Assembly: GCA_021904315.1 (NCBI GenBank)
Contig: CM038913.1
Span: 433,958 to 497,957, forward strand
Reading direction: 5' to 3'
Origin: Sphagnum magellanicum
Lineage: Eukaryota; Streptophyta; Sphagnopsida; Sphagnales; Sphagnaceae
DNA: 64,000 nt
Shown: in pieces, positions 22,001-52,330 of the stretch
Layout: each line of letters begins with the position of its first letter
Position numbering within the stretch: position 1 is the stretch's first letter
Notes under the pieces: generated by a model
Seen by the model: only the letters and a program-made list of their open reading frames with translations
Told to the model about the DNA's origin: nothing
The model's database searches: none
Position numbers and translations under genes: made by a program

Positions 22001-22851
22001 AAAAATCTTTTAAAAGAAATCAAAATCCTTCAAGATAATATAGCTCTATAACTAATCTCAAGTTTCAACACAAGCCAAAATATCATCTTTCAAAAATCCT
22101 CATATGAAAATAAACCTATTACCTAGTAGCCAAAATCCCTCAAACTATTATACTCTCTAATGAATCTAAACACAATATCCTTTCCTTGCTAGGCAATGCC
22201 AACAATACAGGTAATTAGCATGTAAGTAGCAGATTTATACATAGGTAATGGCTGTTTTTTAAAACAGTAATTGGACTAACCAGTGCCATCGTCAGCAAGG
22301 CAACTGGACCCCAACACAAAACTGTTCCCAGAGCACTTACCATTCATTCTGCATTCTGCAGTGGTGGGTGCTGGTTCACTCGGACTCCAAGAAATTTTCC
22401 CCTGGGCTACCGCTTTGACTTGGCTACCCAGCTGACATAAACACCAAGTCCGTACCAAGAGCTCCAAGAAAAAGAAGTTTTCCAGGCTTTAATATTCAAT
22501 TGGTGGCAAATTCGTCAATTTCAACGCTTCTGTCTACTGCTGGTGAAGCTCTGGCCCCAGCAGATTCAGCGTTTGGCTTGACTTTAACGCTACAGGAAAT
22601 TTCCATGCAGAGGAAATTTGAACTAGGTGCCAGCAAAATGCAAGCACTTGGCAATATCTCTCTACTTTTGCTTATGTCCCTACCTAAGACCTTGAGTGTT
22701 GTAATTTATCAGACTTCTTTTCCATTCGGCATACTAGACTTGACAACTTCTGTTCTTTCTTATTGATGTTGAGCATACTTAGCCACGCTTGTGTGTGTTT
22801 GTGCTTGCAGTGGTGAATAGTGGGTAGTCTTTCAAAGCTTTGCTCCTAGTC
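19061..22851. other. 5' flank of RLK-B
   Basis: This is the counterpart of the RLK-A 5' flank. It holds a MITE (20254-20536). At about 20700-20760 there is a partial local duplication of AGAGTCATCTATTATG not seen in the other units. The open frame at 22500-22766 matches 6637-6903 except for a few replacements; I do not call it a gene. TTGACT occurs at 22415-22420 and 22578-22583. Confidence 0.6.
20254..20536. mobile_element. Tourist-like MITE, copy in unit B
   Basis: This is the same element as at 4375-4677, here 283 bp and flanked by TAA on both sides. The right inverted repeat has decayed (ACGGGTGGAGATGCTC). Confidence 0.6.
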
Positions 22852-31755
<8,904 letters not shown>

Positions 31756-33310
31756 TACAATGACACGTTTATGTTTATGGGCCATTGAACAACTTGTGGC
31801 CATGATTTACACACTACATAACATGTTTGTTTTATATTTTCACATCAATTTGCCAAGGGTTATTTTTAAAACAAGGTTTTTCAAAGTCTTCTTGCATGTT
31901 TGCCCACCTTGACACTTTCTTCGACACAAGCCAAGAATTGATGAAGGTAAAGTTACAATCCATGAAGTGCTACAACTTGAATAGACTCACTATTTTCAAT
32001 ATAATGTTTTCATCAAATTAGTTCCTAGATTCCTTCAATGCAACCATATACCCATAAATGTTTGCGGCATCATGTTTAGGATCCTCCACTTTGTGTTAAG
32101 GAGGTCTATCAATACAACAAATATATTTGTGTTTATTGTAAATATCCTCACACACCTTATCCCAAAAAATTCAAGCTTCTTTAGCCATTCCTTGTGACTA
32201 GGTCTTAGCTAGATGTAGGAATTTGTAACAAAGTTGAGATTGTTTTTTAGCAACAAAATATTTTCTCCACTTTAATATGGCATCTACTAATGAATATTTA
32301 GAACAACTAAAAATGCCAATTATTCTATTGATTCTCCTTCAAGGGCAAGAGGATGTGATGAACTTGTGTTCAAAGGCCATGATGTTGTTCTTGAATTGAA
32401 TGATAATAATTTGGAGGGCAAGAATAAGATTTTCATTGGAACAAGCTTGGTTTCTAGAGGTTGGATCAAATGACGGTGGTATAGGTGAATGGTCACTTCA
32501 TTTTAAAATAAAAATTAATGTTGGGTTTAATATCGTGAGGGGACACTTAGTGAAAAGTTTGAGATTTACGTGTGTCAAAGGACCATTTTTAAGGCAGTAT
32601 TAAATAATTATCCAATGTATTTTTTATCACCTTATTATTAGTTAATTTTTTAATATATACATATTAAAACCACCTTATATTAATTATAATCCATTATTTC
32701 ATATTATTTCATCCCATATATTACAGTTGAATTGATTATTTCAATAAAATGCTCCTTATTTTTGAACTAATTAACTTATAATTTTTACTCAACAACCAAT
32801 ATATTACACCTTGTTTTGTTATTCATGTATTTTCTATTTTTTTTACTAGTGTTTCCCCCTCCCCTTAGATTATATCATTGTGAAGATGATTTTGCATCAC
32901 TAAAAAACATACCCAAATCCATCTTTGTACTATTTTCATTATGGATGTTAAAGCATTATAATCGTTATATTTATTATAATCATAACAATCATGATTAAGC
33001 CAAAAGTTTGTCCCCAAATCCTGCACTGACACATATAGTTTCTTCCAAAACTATCCAACCCACAAAAATTCTCAACTTTGTGAATGTGGAGTCCAATCAA
33101 TAGTAGCCCCCTTCAAAATTACACATGTGCACTGCCCTGTCCATTGTCAATGATGTATTCACAAACATACGTGGCTTGATCCTCACTTATAACCAAATAG
33201 TTGTGACAAGTAATTAAAAAGGGATCGTGAGGTTAGCTTTCCCAACCCCAACTATTAGCAAGATGAAAGATCTGGCAAATGGTCTCATCTTATGGCATAA
33301 GGAAGATCTA
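31756..33310. other. 3' flank of RLK-B, first part
   Basis: This is homologous to the 3' flanks of units A and C. Short frames such as 32816-32998 are low-complexity and I do not support them as genes. The segment runs to GAAGATCTA, where a foreign insertion begins. Confidence 0.6.
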
Positions 33311-33605
33311 TGGTATACTGTGTTTGTCTACTAATCTTCTTATTGATCGTATATAATTGGGTATACTATGTAATTGATATATAATGCCTTTTTTTATAAG
33401 AAGAGCGCTGGGGAAGCAAAGCATATTATTTAGAAGCTTTTTGGCGGGAGGATAAAGTAGCCCTAGAAAGCCACTTTCGCCTTTCATTCGCTGTGCGAAC
33501 AAAGTGGGCCTCCCATGTTTGGAGGCCATCCAACTGCTGACTTGAAGTAATTGATCAATTTCGTGTATTGATGGTAACCGATCATGATATCCATAGCGTT
33601 TTTCA
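33311..33605. other. 295-bp insertion unique to unit B, possible organelle-DNA fragment
   Basis: Units A and C read straight across this site (GAAGATCTACTTGTTCC in C). Unit B has 295 extra bases with no target duplication and no inverted ends. The insert is visibly richer in G and C, with segments such as GCGGGAGGATAAAGTAGCCC. A minus-strand frame of 105 codons covers it but extends into flanking sequence and matches no family I know. Clean insertion of foreign-composition DNA fits capture of mitochondrial or plastid DNA at a break. The origin is not proved. Confidence 0.45.
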
Positions 33606-34507
33606 CTTGTTCCTAAATAGTTCATGTATGTAGTTTACTTAGGCAACGGATGAAAACTTGTTTTTAGGGATTGCATGGTCATTGCATATATTAGAAGTGA
33701 CAATTTATTGGTTGATATTAGATCATGCTGTGTTTTTGTCACATGGAACAGCTTGTGAACCTTTTTTCTAAATGCCAATCTAAACATATTTGGAAAATGT
33801 AATATGTTTGTGATTTAATCTGAATTCCATTTAAGCATGTAACCATTGCCACTATTTGATTATGCTTAATTAACCTTGTCATCATTTGTAGACCTAAACT
33901 ATCAACAAAATAATTATGTTTGTAGGGGATCAATTTTAACACATCTGTAAACCATGGTTGGTTTAAAAAACCAATTAGCCTAAAACATGGAGTGGTCATG
34001 AAATATAACAACACATTTTCATTTAGAATTGCGATGGGTCAAAAACCCAATGTGTATTCAAGCAGAAAATAATAATAAAAGACCAAGGGCAGTGAGAAGA
34101 TGAACAACCAAAAAATTTCAATTAACATAGGGTCTAATTGATTAATTTTCATCTTAAAAGGTCATGGTTTCCTTTGACTAAGTTTAATTTAATTAGCAAA
34201 CAATTTTTATGATAGGCCTTGGTCGAATAGGCAATGGACTATATCACAACTTGTGGTCAAAAGACCAGGATCTATAAGACAATCTTTAATCAAGTAAATC
34301 AGGTAACCAATGTTTTAGAGTCAAGTACTAATCAGCATATAAAGTTACCACAATATCAAAAATTGTGACACATGCCCACATCATAAGAAGCCAATTAATG
34401 GGACCTGTCACTATGTGTGCATCCCATCACCCAACCACACGGCAGATGAAATAAACTAGATTGTGCCATGTGGTGGTTTAAAAGATGGTCAACTTGAAGT
34501 TGTCATT
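33606..34507. other. 3' flank of RLK-B, second part
   Basis: This resumes homology with 17480-18540 (unit A) and 53890-54794 (unit C). No gene is visible. It ends at the breakpoint where the CuAO module begins. Confidence 0.6.
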
Positions 34508-34641
34508 GAGTTTGTTGGGTGCCAGTCATACTCCCCATTTCACAGGGATTGCTAAAAAGTCCTAGAAGCTCGCCTGCAGGCCAAAGCCATAATAGTGAAG
34601 CTAATTCCAAAGGGGTCTAGAGCTAGGATGGGTCACATGGA

Positions 34642-35112
34642 ATGCTCTTATTTGCGAAAGGGTTAAAAACTCTAGGCCCCAAGTGGGTGGGCATTGAAAA
34701 CCACCTTGTCACCGCAAAGGAAGGCAGCAGATGGGGAACAGAGAAGGAAACAATGGATGTACTACAACAATTTTATGGTTTTGTAAATGGGTTTGTGCAG
34801 TTTTCAAGAAAATATTTTGATTTTGCAAAAGTGTCAAAAAAATTTGCTGAAAGATCTGCGTTTCACACTGAAAAACACATTAAGGTTTCTAAGCTTTTCT
34901 CAAAGAAATTTAGCAAAATTGTTGCTTTGGAATTGCCAAGACACATTTGGATTGTTGATGATACTTTATTATTGATTTTGGAACACCAAGGTTTCTCTTT
35001 TCTAGCAAAGACCATGAGAATTTTCCTCATAACTTTATCAATTGTGCATTACTCTTTCTTTGGCAGCATCTACTCTCAGTACCTTCACAAACTGTTTGTA
35101 GTTTTTGTGTGA
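34642..35112 (+). other. Doubtful open reading frame, unit B copy (156 codons)
   Basis: The frame is open in both CuAO modules (counterpart 56188-56613) with the same stop. It encodes a Lys/Phe-rich product with no recognized domain. The ATG at 34642 is not conserved: the counterpart reads AAG. All base differences I can see in the overlap change an amino acid, which does not indicate a protein kept by purifying selection. Part of the DNA also resembles repeat sequence at about 4900-5040. Probably not a gene. Confidence 0.25.
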
Positions 35113-35611
35113 TTTCATATAATGTCAACATTTCATCTAGTTTTTTATTACCATAATGCAAAGGCAGGTTCCACACATGTCTGTCAGATAATTAATTAAA
35201 CTCAAATATTCCATGTCCAAAATTGAATATTCCTGAGTATTCCAATAGATTCTCTATTTTCCTCATTGGTGGGGTTGCGAAAAAAAAAAAACAGCTAAAC
35301 TTAGGCATTTAATGTTATTATCCAGAGTGACATACTGAGCACCGGTGGAGAATGCTCTAATACATGATATTTTAATTTAAACTTCAGTTGTGCTTGGGAA
35401 TGCGATTAAATCTCTTAAGCTGGATTTACACCAAGGGTTCGTAGGGATATTTTTATTCCATTTAACCCTCCCTTGATTTGGCGATTGAAATGACTGAAAT
35501 ATAAGAAGCAAACTAGCCCCTGTTTTGTTCACACAAAGAGGATAGATAAAATATATGATGGGGTTGATTTAACACTATGTTCAACCGTTCACATTGAGGG
35601 ATTTTCCAAAC

Positions 35612-36165
35612 TATGAAAAAACGTTTGGGCAGCTTGGGGAAACTTAGGAATTTTCCATTCTGCCCAAAACCTTGGGCACTCTGGAGAATTCCTCACAGAT
35701 GCTTTCCAGGATATTTGAGAAAAGAAATTAGGCAATTTTTTAGAATTTTGTTCTGCTTGAAAATTATCGGGCAGATTGTATATGTTGAAAAAAATTCACT
35801 TCTGCTAAAAAAACTGGGAACTTGAAAAATCCCAATGCTTGAAAAGATTTGGGAGAAACTTTTTCCAGGATGCTTGAAAAAATTCATGCAGTTTTGGAAG
35901 TTAAGGCTCCCCACGAAGATTGTAAAGGTTGAAAAATAAAATCATTTGTGGCCAAAAAGTTTGGGCACTCTGGGTAAATCCTGATTCTCAATAATTTTGG
36001 GCATCTTTGAAATTTGTGTGCTGCCCGATCATTTCAGGCACCTTCAAAAGGTTGAAAAAAAGAATTCATTATGCCCAAACGGTTTGGGCACCCTGAAAAA
36101 TCCAGACGCTTGAAAAATTTCGCACAGGCGAATTTTTTTGTTGCTGCCCGCCATTCTGGGTGTTC
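35612..36165 (+). repeat. Degenerate tandem array, unit B copy
   Basis: About four diverged units of roughly 125-145 bp share GGTTGAAAAA, a run ending in TTTGGGCACTCTGG or close, and an AATCC...GCTTGAAAA core. Unit starts are visible near 35783, 35928 and 36052. The copy in unit C (57476-57898) lacks one repeat unit. There is no coding potential. Confidence 0.6.
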
Positions 36166-36237
36166 TCACATGAAAGAGAGAGTATGTTGGCAAGAACAAT
36201 TATAGAAGCTCTCTTGAGCATGAGAACCTAAACCCCA

Positions 36238-36251
36238 AAACCCTAAACCCT
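36238..36251. promoter_or_regulatory. Telo-box / short interstitial telomere-like motif, unit B copy
   Basis: AAACCCTAAACCCT consists of two plant-type telomeric units. Such telo-boxes occur in plant promoters and as interstitial traces. Here the motif lies 1.5 kb beyond the CuAO stop, not near a recognizable gene start. Confidence 0.4.
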
Positions 36252-37772
36252 TTGAAATCAAGGGGTCAAATTAACCTTCTTATTCCACCCTAACTTTATC
36301 CCAAATCTAGAAAAACTGAAGGATTTTTTTCCTGGTGTTAAGATATCCAACACATTAATCCCCCACTTAAACCCAATGCCATGTCATTTGCCAAGTCAGC
36401 TTTTACTGCTCTTGTGTGAATGCGATACCATTAGGGTTAGTTTATTCTTGTGGTTTATCCCTTCCACAGCTTAAAGCAAGATCCATCAAATAAATGTCAT
36501 TGGTTAAAATTGTTAGTGTTTCAACTAGATGTACAAATCAAATTGAAATTATGTTGATATTTTAGAATCAAACTAGTATTATTGATCTCTGATGATTTTG
36601 TTTTAACCTGCCATAATAAACAGTGGAGTTGTTACACAATGTGCTCCTTGTTTGAAATGTCTCAAGCCATGAAACATTCATATATCTCTCCTTAGAATCA
36701 CAGCCTCAGAAAGCCAGAGCAAGGTTTTAACTTCTTTTTAAGTCAAAGAAAGACTTCTACAACAAGACTTACAAACCTGTAAATAAAGGACAATACAACA
36801 AAGACAAAATAAGAACAAAAAAACAAAAAATACTCACTTGCAGTATGAACCCTAGTGACAATCTCTCACTTGTTCTGGGACGGTCCACAAGTGACATGTA
36901 TGATAGTCACTTCTCTATCACAACTTCCCCGCTGACTTCAGCAACTCCCTACAGTGGGTATAGGCGAGTGTAAACACTAATCTGCATACTGTGTTTCTGT
37001 TGCAAGTCTGGAATCAACAGGAAGACTCGGCCATAATAATAGCTATAGCATCAAACAATACAAGGAGAAAAGCAAAAAGAAAAGACTTGAGCCAAAAAAA
37101 CAAAACTGACACCCAATAAGAGGAAGACAAAACATAGAGAAACTGACTGCAGAGAAAAATAAACCACGAAACATCAACACCAAATGAACCCAAAGCTTTT
37201 GAGCGTAACTGGATATTGTAGCTTTGGGTATGCCTTCAGCAATGTAGCAATTTTACTGCTTTAAGATTGCTTTGTACATGCCATGCTTGTCAACTTTTTT
37301 TGCAAGGAGGCAGGTGGTCAGAGGATGCCCAGGCCTCAGCTGTGTCATTCTGTGGTACATAATCACTCATCAGAGTGTAAGGGGGTTGGGTGGTACATAG
37401 GGCAGCACACTGAAGGAATTTCAAAAAATTGACAACAATGAGTAACAACAGCAGCCATTCTAGATCAGTGCTGTTTTGCAACTTCTCAATCACTTATATG
37501 CAGCATAGCATTGCTGCTTGCTTCTCCACCCAAAAAAGATCAATAACACTCAAACGCCTTATCTCAAGCTTCAAGTCTACATTTTCCAAATACCATGACT
37601 AGACAGAGTTTTACTTGTAGCAAAGTGACCTTCCGTGTAGTTCTTTTGTGCCTTTGTGATACAGCTATCTGCACCTTACCATACTTCTCTACCCCATTCA
37701 ATATACCCTTCACCCATGTTCGCAGCAAACCTTTCCCCCATGTTTGCAACAAGCGTACATGATAGCTTCTGC

Positions 37773-39739
37773 CTACAGTTTGGACATAAGTGTTGATGTC
37801 AAGGTCTCAGGCTGCCCAGCCCCCTTTACAGCCACCTCTTTGTGATGCAGATCGTATGCCACTACTGCTTTGCTCGGGGGCATATCAATTGCTGGTGAGC
37901 AATTGAAAAACCCATGTGGCTGCAAAACCATTTGTCAAAGCCCACATACATGAGATATAAACATTATGGGGTATTGGTACAACAAAATGCAAAAACACAT
38001 CTGCAACCTCATAGCAGTGTTTGAGTTTTAGGGTTTTTGCATCTTCATCCTGTAGGGTAAGTAAGATCAAAGACCAAAAAATGAAACCTTGAGGTGGAAC
38101 CCAATGTGCTCCACGGGCATCACTGGCCAGTCCTCCAACCGTGGCACATGAGTTACACCAAATACATACCTGTACTCAGAGACACCAGAAACTTTGGAAT
38201 GTCAGGTGCAATCAAAGCACAAATGCAGTTGAAGAGAAGCAACCAAGTACTTATTCAGAAATGTAATCAAATCTACTTCCTAATACTGCAAGCATCTAGC
38301 CAATTACACAGTTCTCTAGGGTAAACCCCCAGGGTGGGGGCCATTCCCACAGACATTACCCACTGTAAAGCACAAGACGAACATGATCATGAACTTAAAC
38401 ATATGTAGATCATAAAAGGGCGAAGGTCCTCACACCTAGTCTTTTAGAGGGAGGTATCTTAACCTATAAGTGGCCATGATTTCCCTCGCACTCTTAAGGC
38501 ATTGGTGTAAGATATAAGAAGATGAATATTCATGGACATAAGGTGGTAGGTTCGGGCCAAGGAAGGGGTTAATAGAATGAGTCCATGCCAGAGGTGGGGG
38601 CGAAAGGCAGACTCCGAAAATTCTGGTTATGGCCCCATCTGAGGGCCTTTACCGCATGCAAGGATCTAGGTGAAAGTTTCTTCAGAGCAGCATGACAAAA
38701 ACAAGCCCAAAAATAGATACGTAAATGAAAGAATAGGAGGAACCTTACAAAGATTAAGCTCCTGCCCAATTTGTGGAGGGAATCTTACATTTTTAAGATG
38801 CCCTCCAACTACACTGAAATCTTTGCCAGTTCCTTACATAACGAGGGAAAAAGACGTGACATTACTGGAAAACCTGAGGATTAACTGCAGCATCAGAGCT
38901 GCAAAATGAAATGAGAATAATGGATCAAGGAAGCTGTACCAGAGGACTATGTCAGTCTCCTCAAGTTTTCGGTCCTGCTGAACCCAAGTAGGAATGCCTT
39001 CACCAACTCGTGGATTTTGGTTCGGGAACTCCCCACCTGGAAAGCACTCATCCCGGTTATACGATGTCACCCAAAGGTTATGATTCAAGAAGGCAGCTCG
39101 CCGGAGAAACTTGGCATCAGGACCTGCTAATGGCAGACAATTGGAGCCTGGCATCAGCTTCTAGCCTGTCGGCTGTCCTGTGCGATTGAATGTTCTTGTG
39201 TTTCGTACCTGTGTTGCACAAATCATTTCAAAAGTATGAAAAAAGAAATTGGAAAGCAAGTTTCTTGAAATTTGCAGGAAAAAACTTTGATTAAGAATGT
39301 AATGGAGGGTGAAATGGAAAGTAGCTGTACCAGGCAATGCCGAGCAGTAAGAGAGTTGCAGTCCCGTTGAGCCTCAGGCTCTGACCGCAGAAGTGTTTCC
39401 TCATGTCAACAAATGCATTTGTTACTGTGATATTTTTTCGATGCAAGAGAAGTTCAGATACATATCTCACTCAGAGGTACTTTGATTGCAATGATGACGG
39501 GTTACTAATAATACCCACAGAAAAAAATGTTGAGTGCCAACAAAGATGCAGCAAATATGGCAGAGAGATTAGTCCAAGATTTAACCTCCATTTGCCGCAT
39601 ATCTACCAGCACATGGATGCCCTTCACTGGCCGTGCATACCCATTCTCAAGGGGACAATCACCTGGTGTTCTGCAGAACACTAGAGGCCTTGCCAACCTT
39701 CGACTTGGAGCATCTTCTTCTCCATAGTAACCTACACAC
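37773..39739 (-). pseudogene. Copper amine oxidase pseudogene, deletion derivative
   Basis: Recognizable minus-strand exons: 39739-39586, a fused fragment 39403-39331, 39208-38940, 38169-38088 and 37919-37773. They match exons 2, 7, 8, 9 and 10 of the copy at 59508-63891. About 2.1 kb with exons 3-6 and part of 7 is missing, so the Asp base, the TPQ tyrosine and the two His of the HQH copper motif are gone. The break at about 39402 joins TTTCCTCA to TGTCAACAAATG with a shared CA, as in end joining. Exon 8 also has an in-frame stop (TAG, plus-strand CTA at 39161-39163) where the intact copy has Tyr. The C-terminal Ser-Lys-Leu codons survive. The first exon is absent because the unit ends at 39762. 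Confidence 0.9.
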
Positions 39740-39762
39740 CTGCAGATCACCCCATGCCCCCC

Positions 39763-42700
39763 ATGAAGTGATTTTTCTTGCCCAATTCCGAGTTTTTGAA
39801 ACTATGGCAAAAGAAGTGCATCTTGTAGGATTGTTCATAGATTTTTAGATTTCAGATGTATTTGTTGTTTCAGAATTTATAATTGAAGAAGTTGGGAAGT
39901 AGGAAACTGATGGGCATAGAGAAAAATCCCATCAACAGAACCTATCACCCTGATCTTGACAAAAGAAAAAAAGGCTACATACAACAACAAGTATACCATA
40001 TAATTATATATTTATAATTTATTTCATTTTGTAAAAACTTGTTAGACTATTATTTCCTTGTTATTTTCTAATCCCAATTTGATTGATATCATCTCTTGTA
40101 CGAACATGATCTAAAATGGCATGTGCACAATGGTTGTAATTAATCTCAATGAATATACTTCTGTAAATAAACCATGAATTCTTATTGCCTATTCGCATTG
40201 GAAACCAAAAAATAATGTGAAATTGCTCGTAGTGGATATATATTGCACAACAAACCATGTGCAAAGGGGATGCGTTGAGATTCTCAGATTTTCAATCTGG
40301 GGATTCCTCCCAAGTTTCTTTTGTTGGGTGACCCAGCACCCACACTGGTACCATGGTAGAAAAACCCAAAAATTCATTTCAATTGCTTCCAAATATTACA
40401 TATACCCATGCTTAGATTTAAATAGAGTCTTTGATATTAAATATAATATTTGTTTGGCTTAATATGGTCACTAAGAGCCCTCAAATAAAAAGGTGAAGGT
40501 ATCAGTGCAAGGTGCTGTTTCACCTGGCCATGAGGTGTGTAAGATGAGGGCGGAGCGCCCTGAGTCGCACTCACTGCGACTCACTGACAGTGACTTGACT
40601 CACACAGGAAACTGCTCTCCCCTTGTGAAAAGACTTTTGAGCATTTGAAAAAGTTTCATCTTTTACTTTTCCTTCCGTACCACCTTACAAGGGTCTGCTG
40701 TCCTGAGATCTTACAGGGTTCTTATAGGAACCATGACATTATGCCATATAAGAGCATCTCCACCGCACGCCTGCAAACACTCCTTTTCATTAAATCCTCC
40801 AGGAGTATAGCGTAAATCCTCCAGGAGTATAGCGTAAATCCTGCTGCGCTCCTGTATTAATGTCCATTTTGCAGTGGTCATTTTCACCCCTTCAAAACCT
40901 TTTTACTACTATGGATTTGGACATTGACTATTACTGCTCCAGATGTAAAGACATCAATGGTCTTTGAGTGTTTCAATGCCCTTTTATGACGGTTGTGGGT
41001 GGGGACAGTGATCATTGCATAGTATTCTGTTTTAATATAAAGGAGCGGTGTACAGTTTTGCGGTCGAGATGCTCCAACCCCATTCAAAGTGACAAAGCGT
41101 TTCAGAAGAAAAATCTTTATGCACCTGAAGTCGTCTTCACAGGGCCCAAGGACTTCCTGAAGCATGGGTGTCCTGCCAACAAGGGCGACAACGAGGTTCA
41201 CCAACTCCCTTGGGAAGAGGACTCTCCCCATTACCAAATACTTTCTAGAGTCATCTATTATGTCTGTTGTTCTCTGTGACATACATCAGCAAGTGTTCAG
41301 TAAGCATTGGGACATACTACAACAATTTTAGGGTTTTGTATGGGTTTGTGCAGTTTTTTTCAAAATAATTTTCATTTGTCAAAGTGGTAAATTTCTGTTG
41401 GAAAACCTCATTTTACACCTAAACCCAAAGAAACCCCACAAGAATGAAAGTGGTCATAACCTTGTGATTCAATTGCAACTTCATCACTACTATTATCTTT
41501 TATATATTAACTTCTTAGATACCTACTTATTTAATTATTATCTAATTATCAGCCTAACTTAACTTATTAATTAATGTATCTTATATGACACCTAGGCTGA
41601 ACTACATTGAGGGCTAGGCCTAGGTTGAGTGTTGGTACGATCTCAAGCACAAAAACTTCTCAGCAACTGGACAATTATTGTGATGTTTAAGTTTTGAGAG
41701 ATACCAGAAATCAATTATGGATTTGACAAATATGGACATGCTATCATAAAGTTGCACAAATCCTAAGTACCTGCCTTGACATTCTTTGCAGCCATTACGT
41801 AATTTTACAAAAATCCTACGCACTTCTATTGACATTTCCAAACATGGTTCCCCCAGTCCAAGCTCTGATACAGTACTCATGCATGCATAATATGCGAACT
41901 AACTCCAAACCCTCCATTTAGGGGGCCCATTCCACCTAGGAATGTGGTGAGCTAATGTTCAATTACGTGATAAAATGTTTCTAGTTGGGGGCTTGTTTCA
42001 AAATGTAGCTAATGTTCCTTGGCGGTCCTCACTGTCCATTCACATCATGCAAGGTTGCTCTCCACTGTTGGTGGCAGCACCACAATTGGAAGAACCAACT
42101 TGTCCCACCCAAGGAAAAAATCTAAAACCTATATACAGTATATGGGTTCTTTACAGGAGACCAAAACAAGTTACCAACTTTGGAAGAGCCCAGGTATATT
42201 TATGAACGCACCAAAGCTGATAGGGTGAACCCAGCTCTAGTTACGTGGTAATGGGCATTACCAGGACATGTACCACGTCTAGAGCAAATCATATCCACCA
42301 GCGCACCATCCACTAGCTGCCTGCTATGACTAAGTTGCGGGTGGACCTCAAGTGAGGTACTATCTAATTTCACCTTGGTAAGCTGTTCTGTGAGAAATAG
42401 ATGCTGTCCATTTGTTGGCAGATAGGTAACAAGGGGTGTGTCCCCCACTGTGGCCTTGCCATTTACATTAAAAAGTATCTGAAGGCAAAATAAGAATTAC
42501 GGAAACTCAAAATATTTCACCATGCAAAAATATAATCTTCAAAAAATCCTTTAAAAGAAATCAAAATCCTTCAAGATAATATAACTCTATAACTAATCTC
42601 AAGTTTCAACACAAGCCAAAATTTCATCTTTCAAAAATCCTCATATGAAAATAAACCTATTACCTAGTAGCCAAAATCCCTCAAACTATTATACTCTATA

Positions 42701-43392
42701 ATGAATCTAAACACAATATCCTTTCCTTGCTAGGCAATGCCAACAATACAGGTAATTAGCATGTAAGTAGAAGATTTATACATAGGTAATGGCTGTTTTT
42801 TGAAAGAGTAATTGGACTAACCAGTGCCATCGTCAGCAAGGGAACTCGACCCCAACAGAAAACTGTTCCCAGAGCACTTACCATTCATTCTGCATGGTGC
42901 ACTGGTGGGTGCTGGTTCACTGGGACTCCAAGAAATTTTCCCCTAGGCTACCACTTTCACTTGGCTACCCAACTGACATAAATACCAAGTCCGTACCAAG
43001 ACCTCGAAGAAAAAGAAGTTTTCCAGGCTTTAGTATTCAATTGGTGGCAAATTCGTCAATTTCAACGCTTCTGTCTACTGCTGGTGAAGCTCTGGCCCCA
43101 GCAGATTCAGCGTTTGCCTTGACTTTAACGGTACAGGAAATTTCCATCCAGAGGAAATTTGAACTAGGTGCCAGCAAAATGCAAGCACATGGAAATATCT
43201 CTCTACTTCTGCTTATGTACCTACCTAAGACCTTGAGTCTTGTAATTTATCAGAGTTCTTTTCCATTCGGCATACTAGACTTGGCAACTTCTGTTCTTTT
43301 CAATAGATGTTGAGGATACTAAGCCACGCTTGTCTGTGTTTGTGCTTGCAGTGGTGAATAGTGGGTAATCTTTCAAAGTTTTGCTCCTAGTC
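39763..43392. other. 5' flank of RLK-C
   Basis: This matches the flanks of A and B. It contains a MITE (40752-41074) and, inside it, a 23-bp direct duplication near 40797-40842. The 132-codon minus frame at 40884-41282 overlaps the MITE, is interrupted in the other units, and is not a gene. The frame continuing to 43313 is the counterpart of 6637-6903. Only one W-box-like TTGACT (43119-43124) remains. Confidence 0.6.
40752..41074. mobile_element. Tourist-like MITE, copy in unit C
   Basis: This is the same element as at 4375-4677, here 323 bp because of a small internal duplication. The left end is GAGCATCTCC preceded by TAA; the right end is decayed (GAGATGCTCCAA). Confidence 0.6.

Positions 43393-52330
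<8,938 letters not shown>

Larger units (their letters stand above)
34508..37772. repeat. CuAO module of unit B, region downstream of the pseudogene
   Basis: This is homologous to 56009-59507 of unit C. It contains the doubtful open frame 34642-35112, the right end of a truncated MITE at about 35341-35357, a degenerate tandem array (35612-36165), a telo-box (36238-36251), and about 1.5 kb of featureless sequence. Relative to unit C it lost about 365 bp (C positions near 56766-57130) including the left half of the MITE. Confidence 0.7.

Noticed and set aside
33308..33625. 105-codon minus-strand frame over the unit B insertion
   Set aside because: It spans both insertion edges into sequence that is non-coding in the other units, so it cannot be an inherited gene.
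40884..41282. 132-codon minus-strand frame in the RLK-C 5' flank
   Set aside because: It overlaps the MITE, has no domain, and is interrupted in the homologous parts of units A and B.
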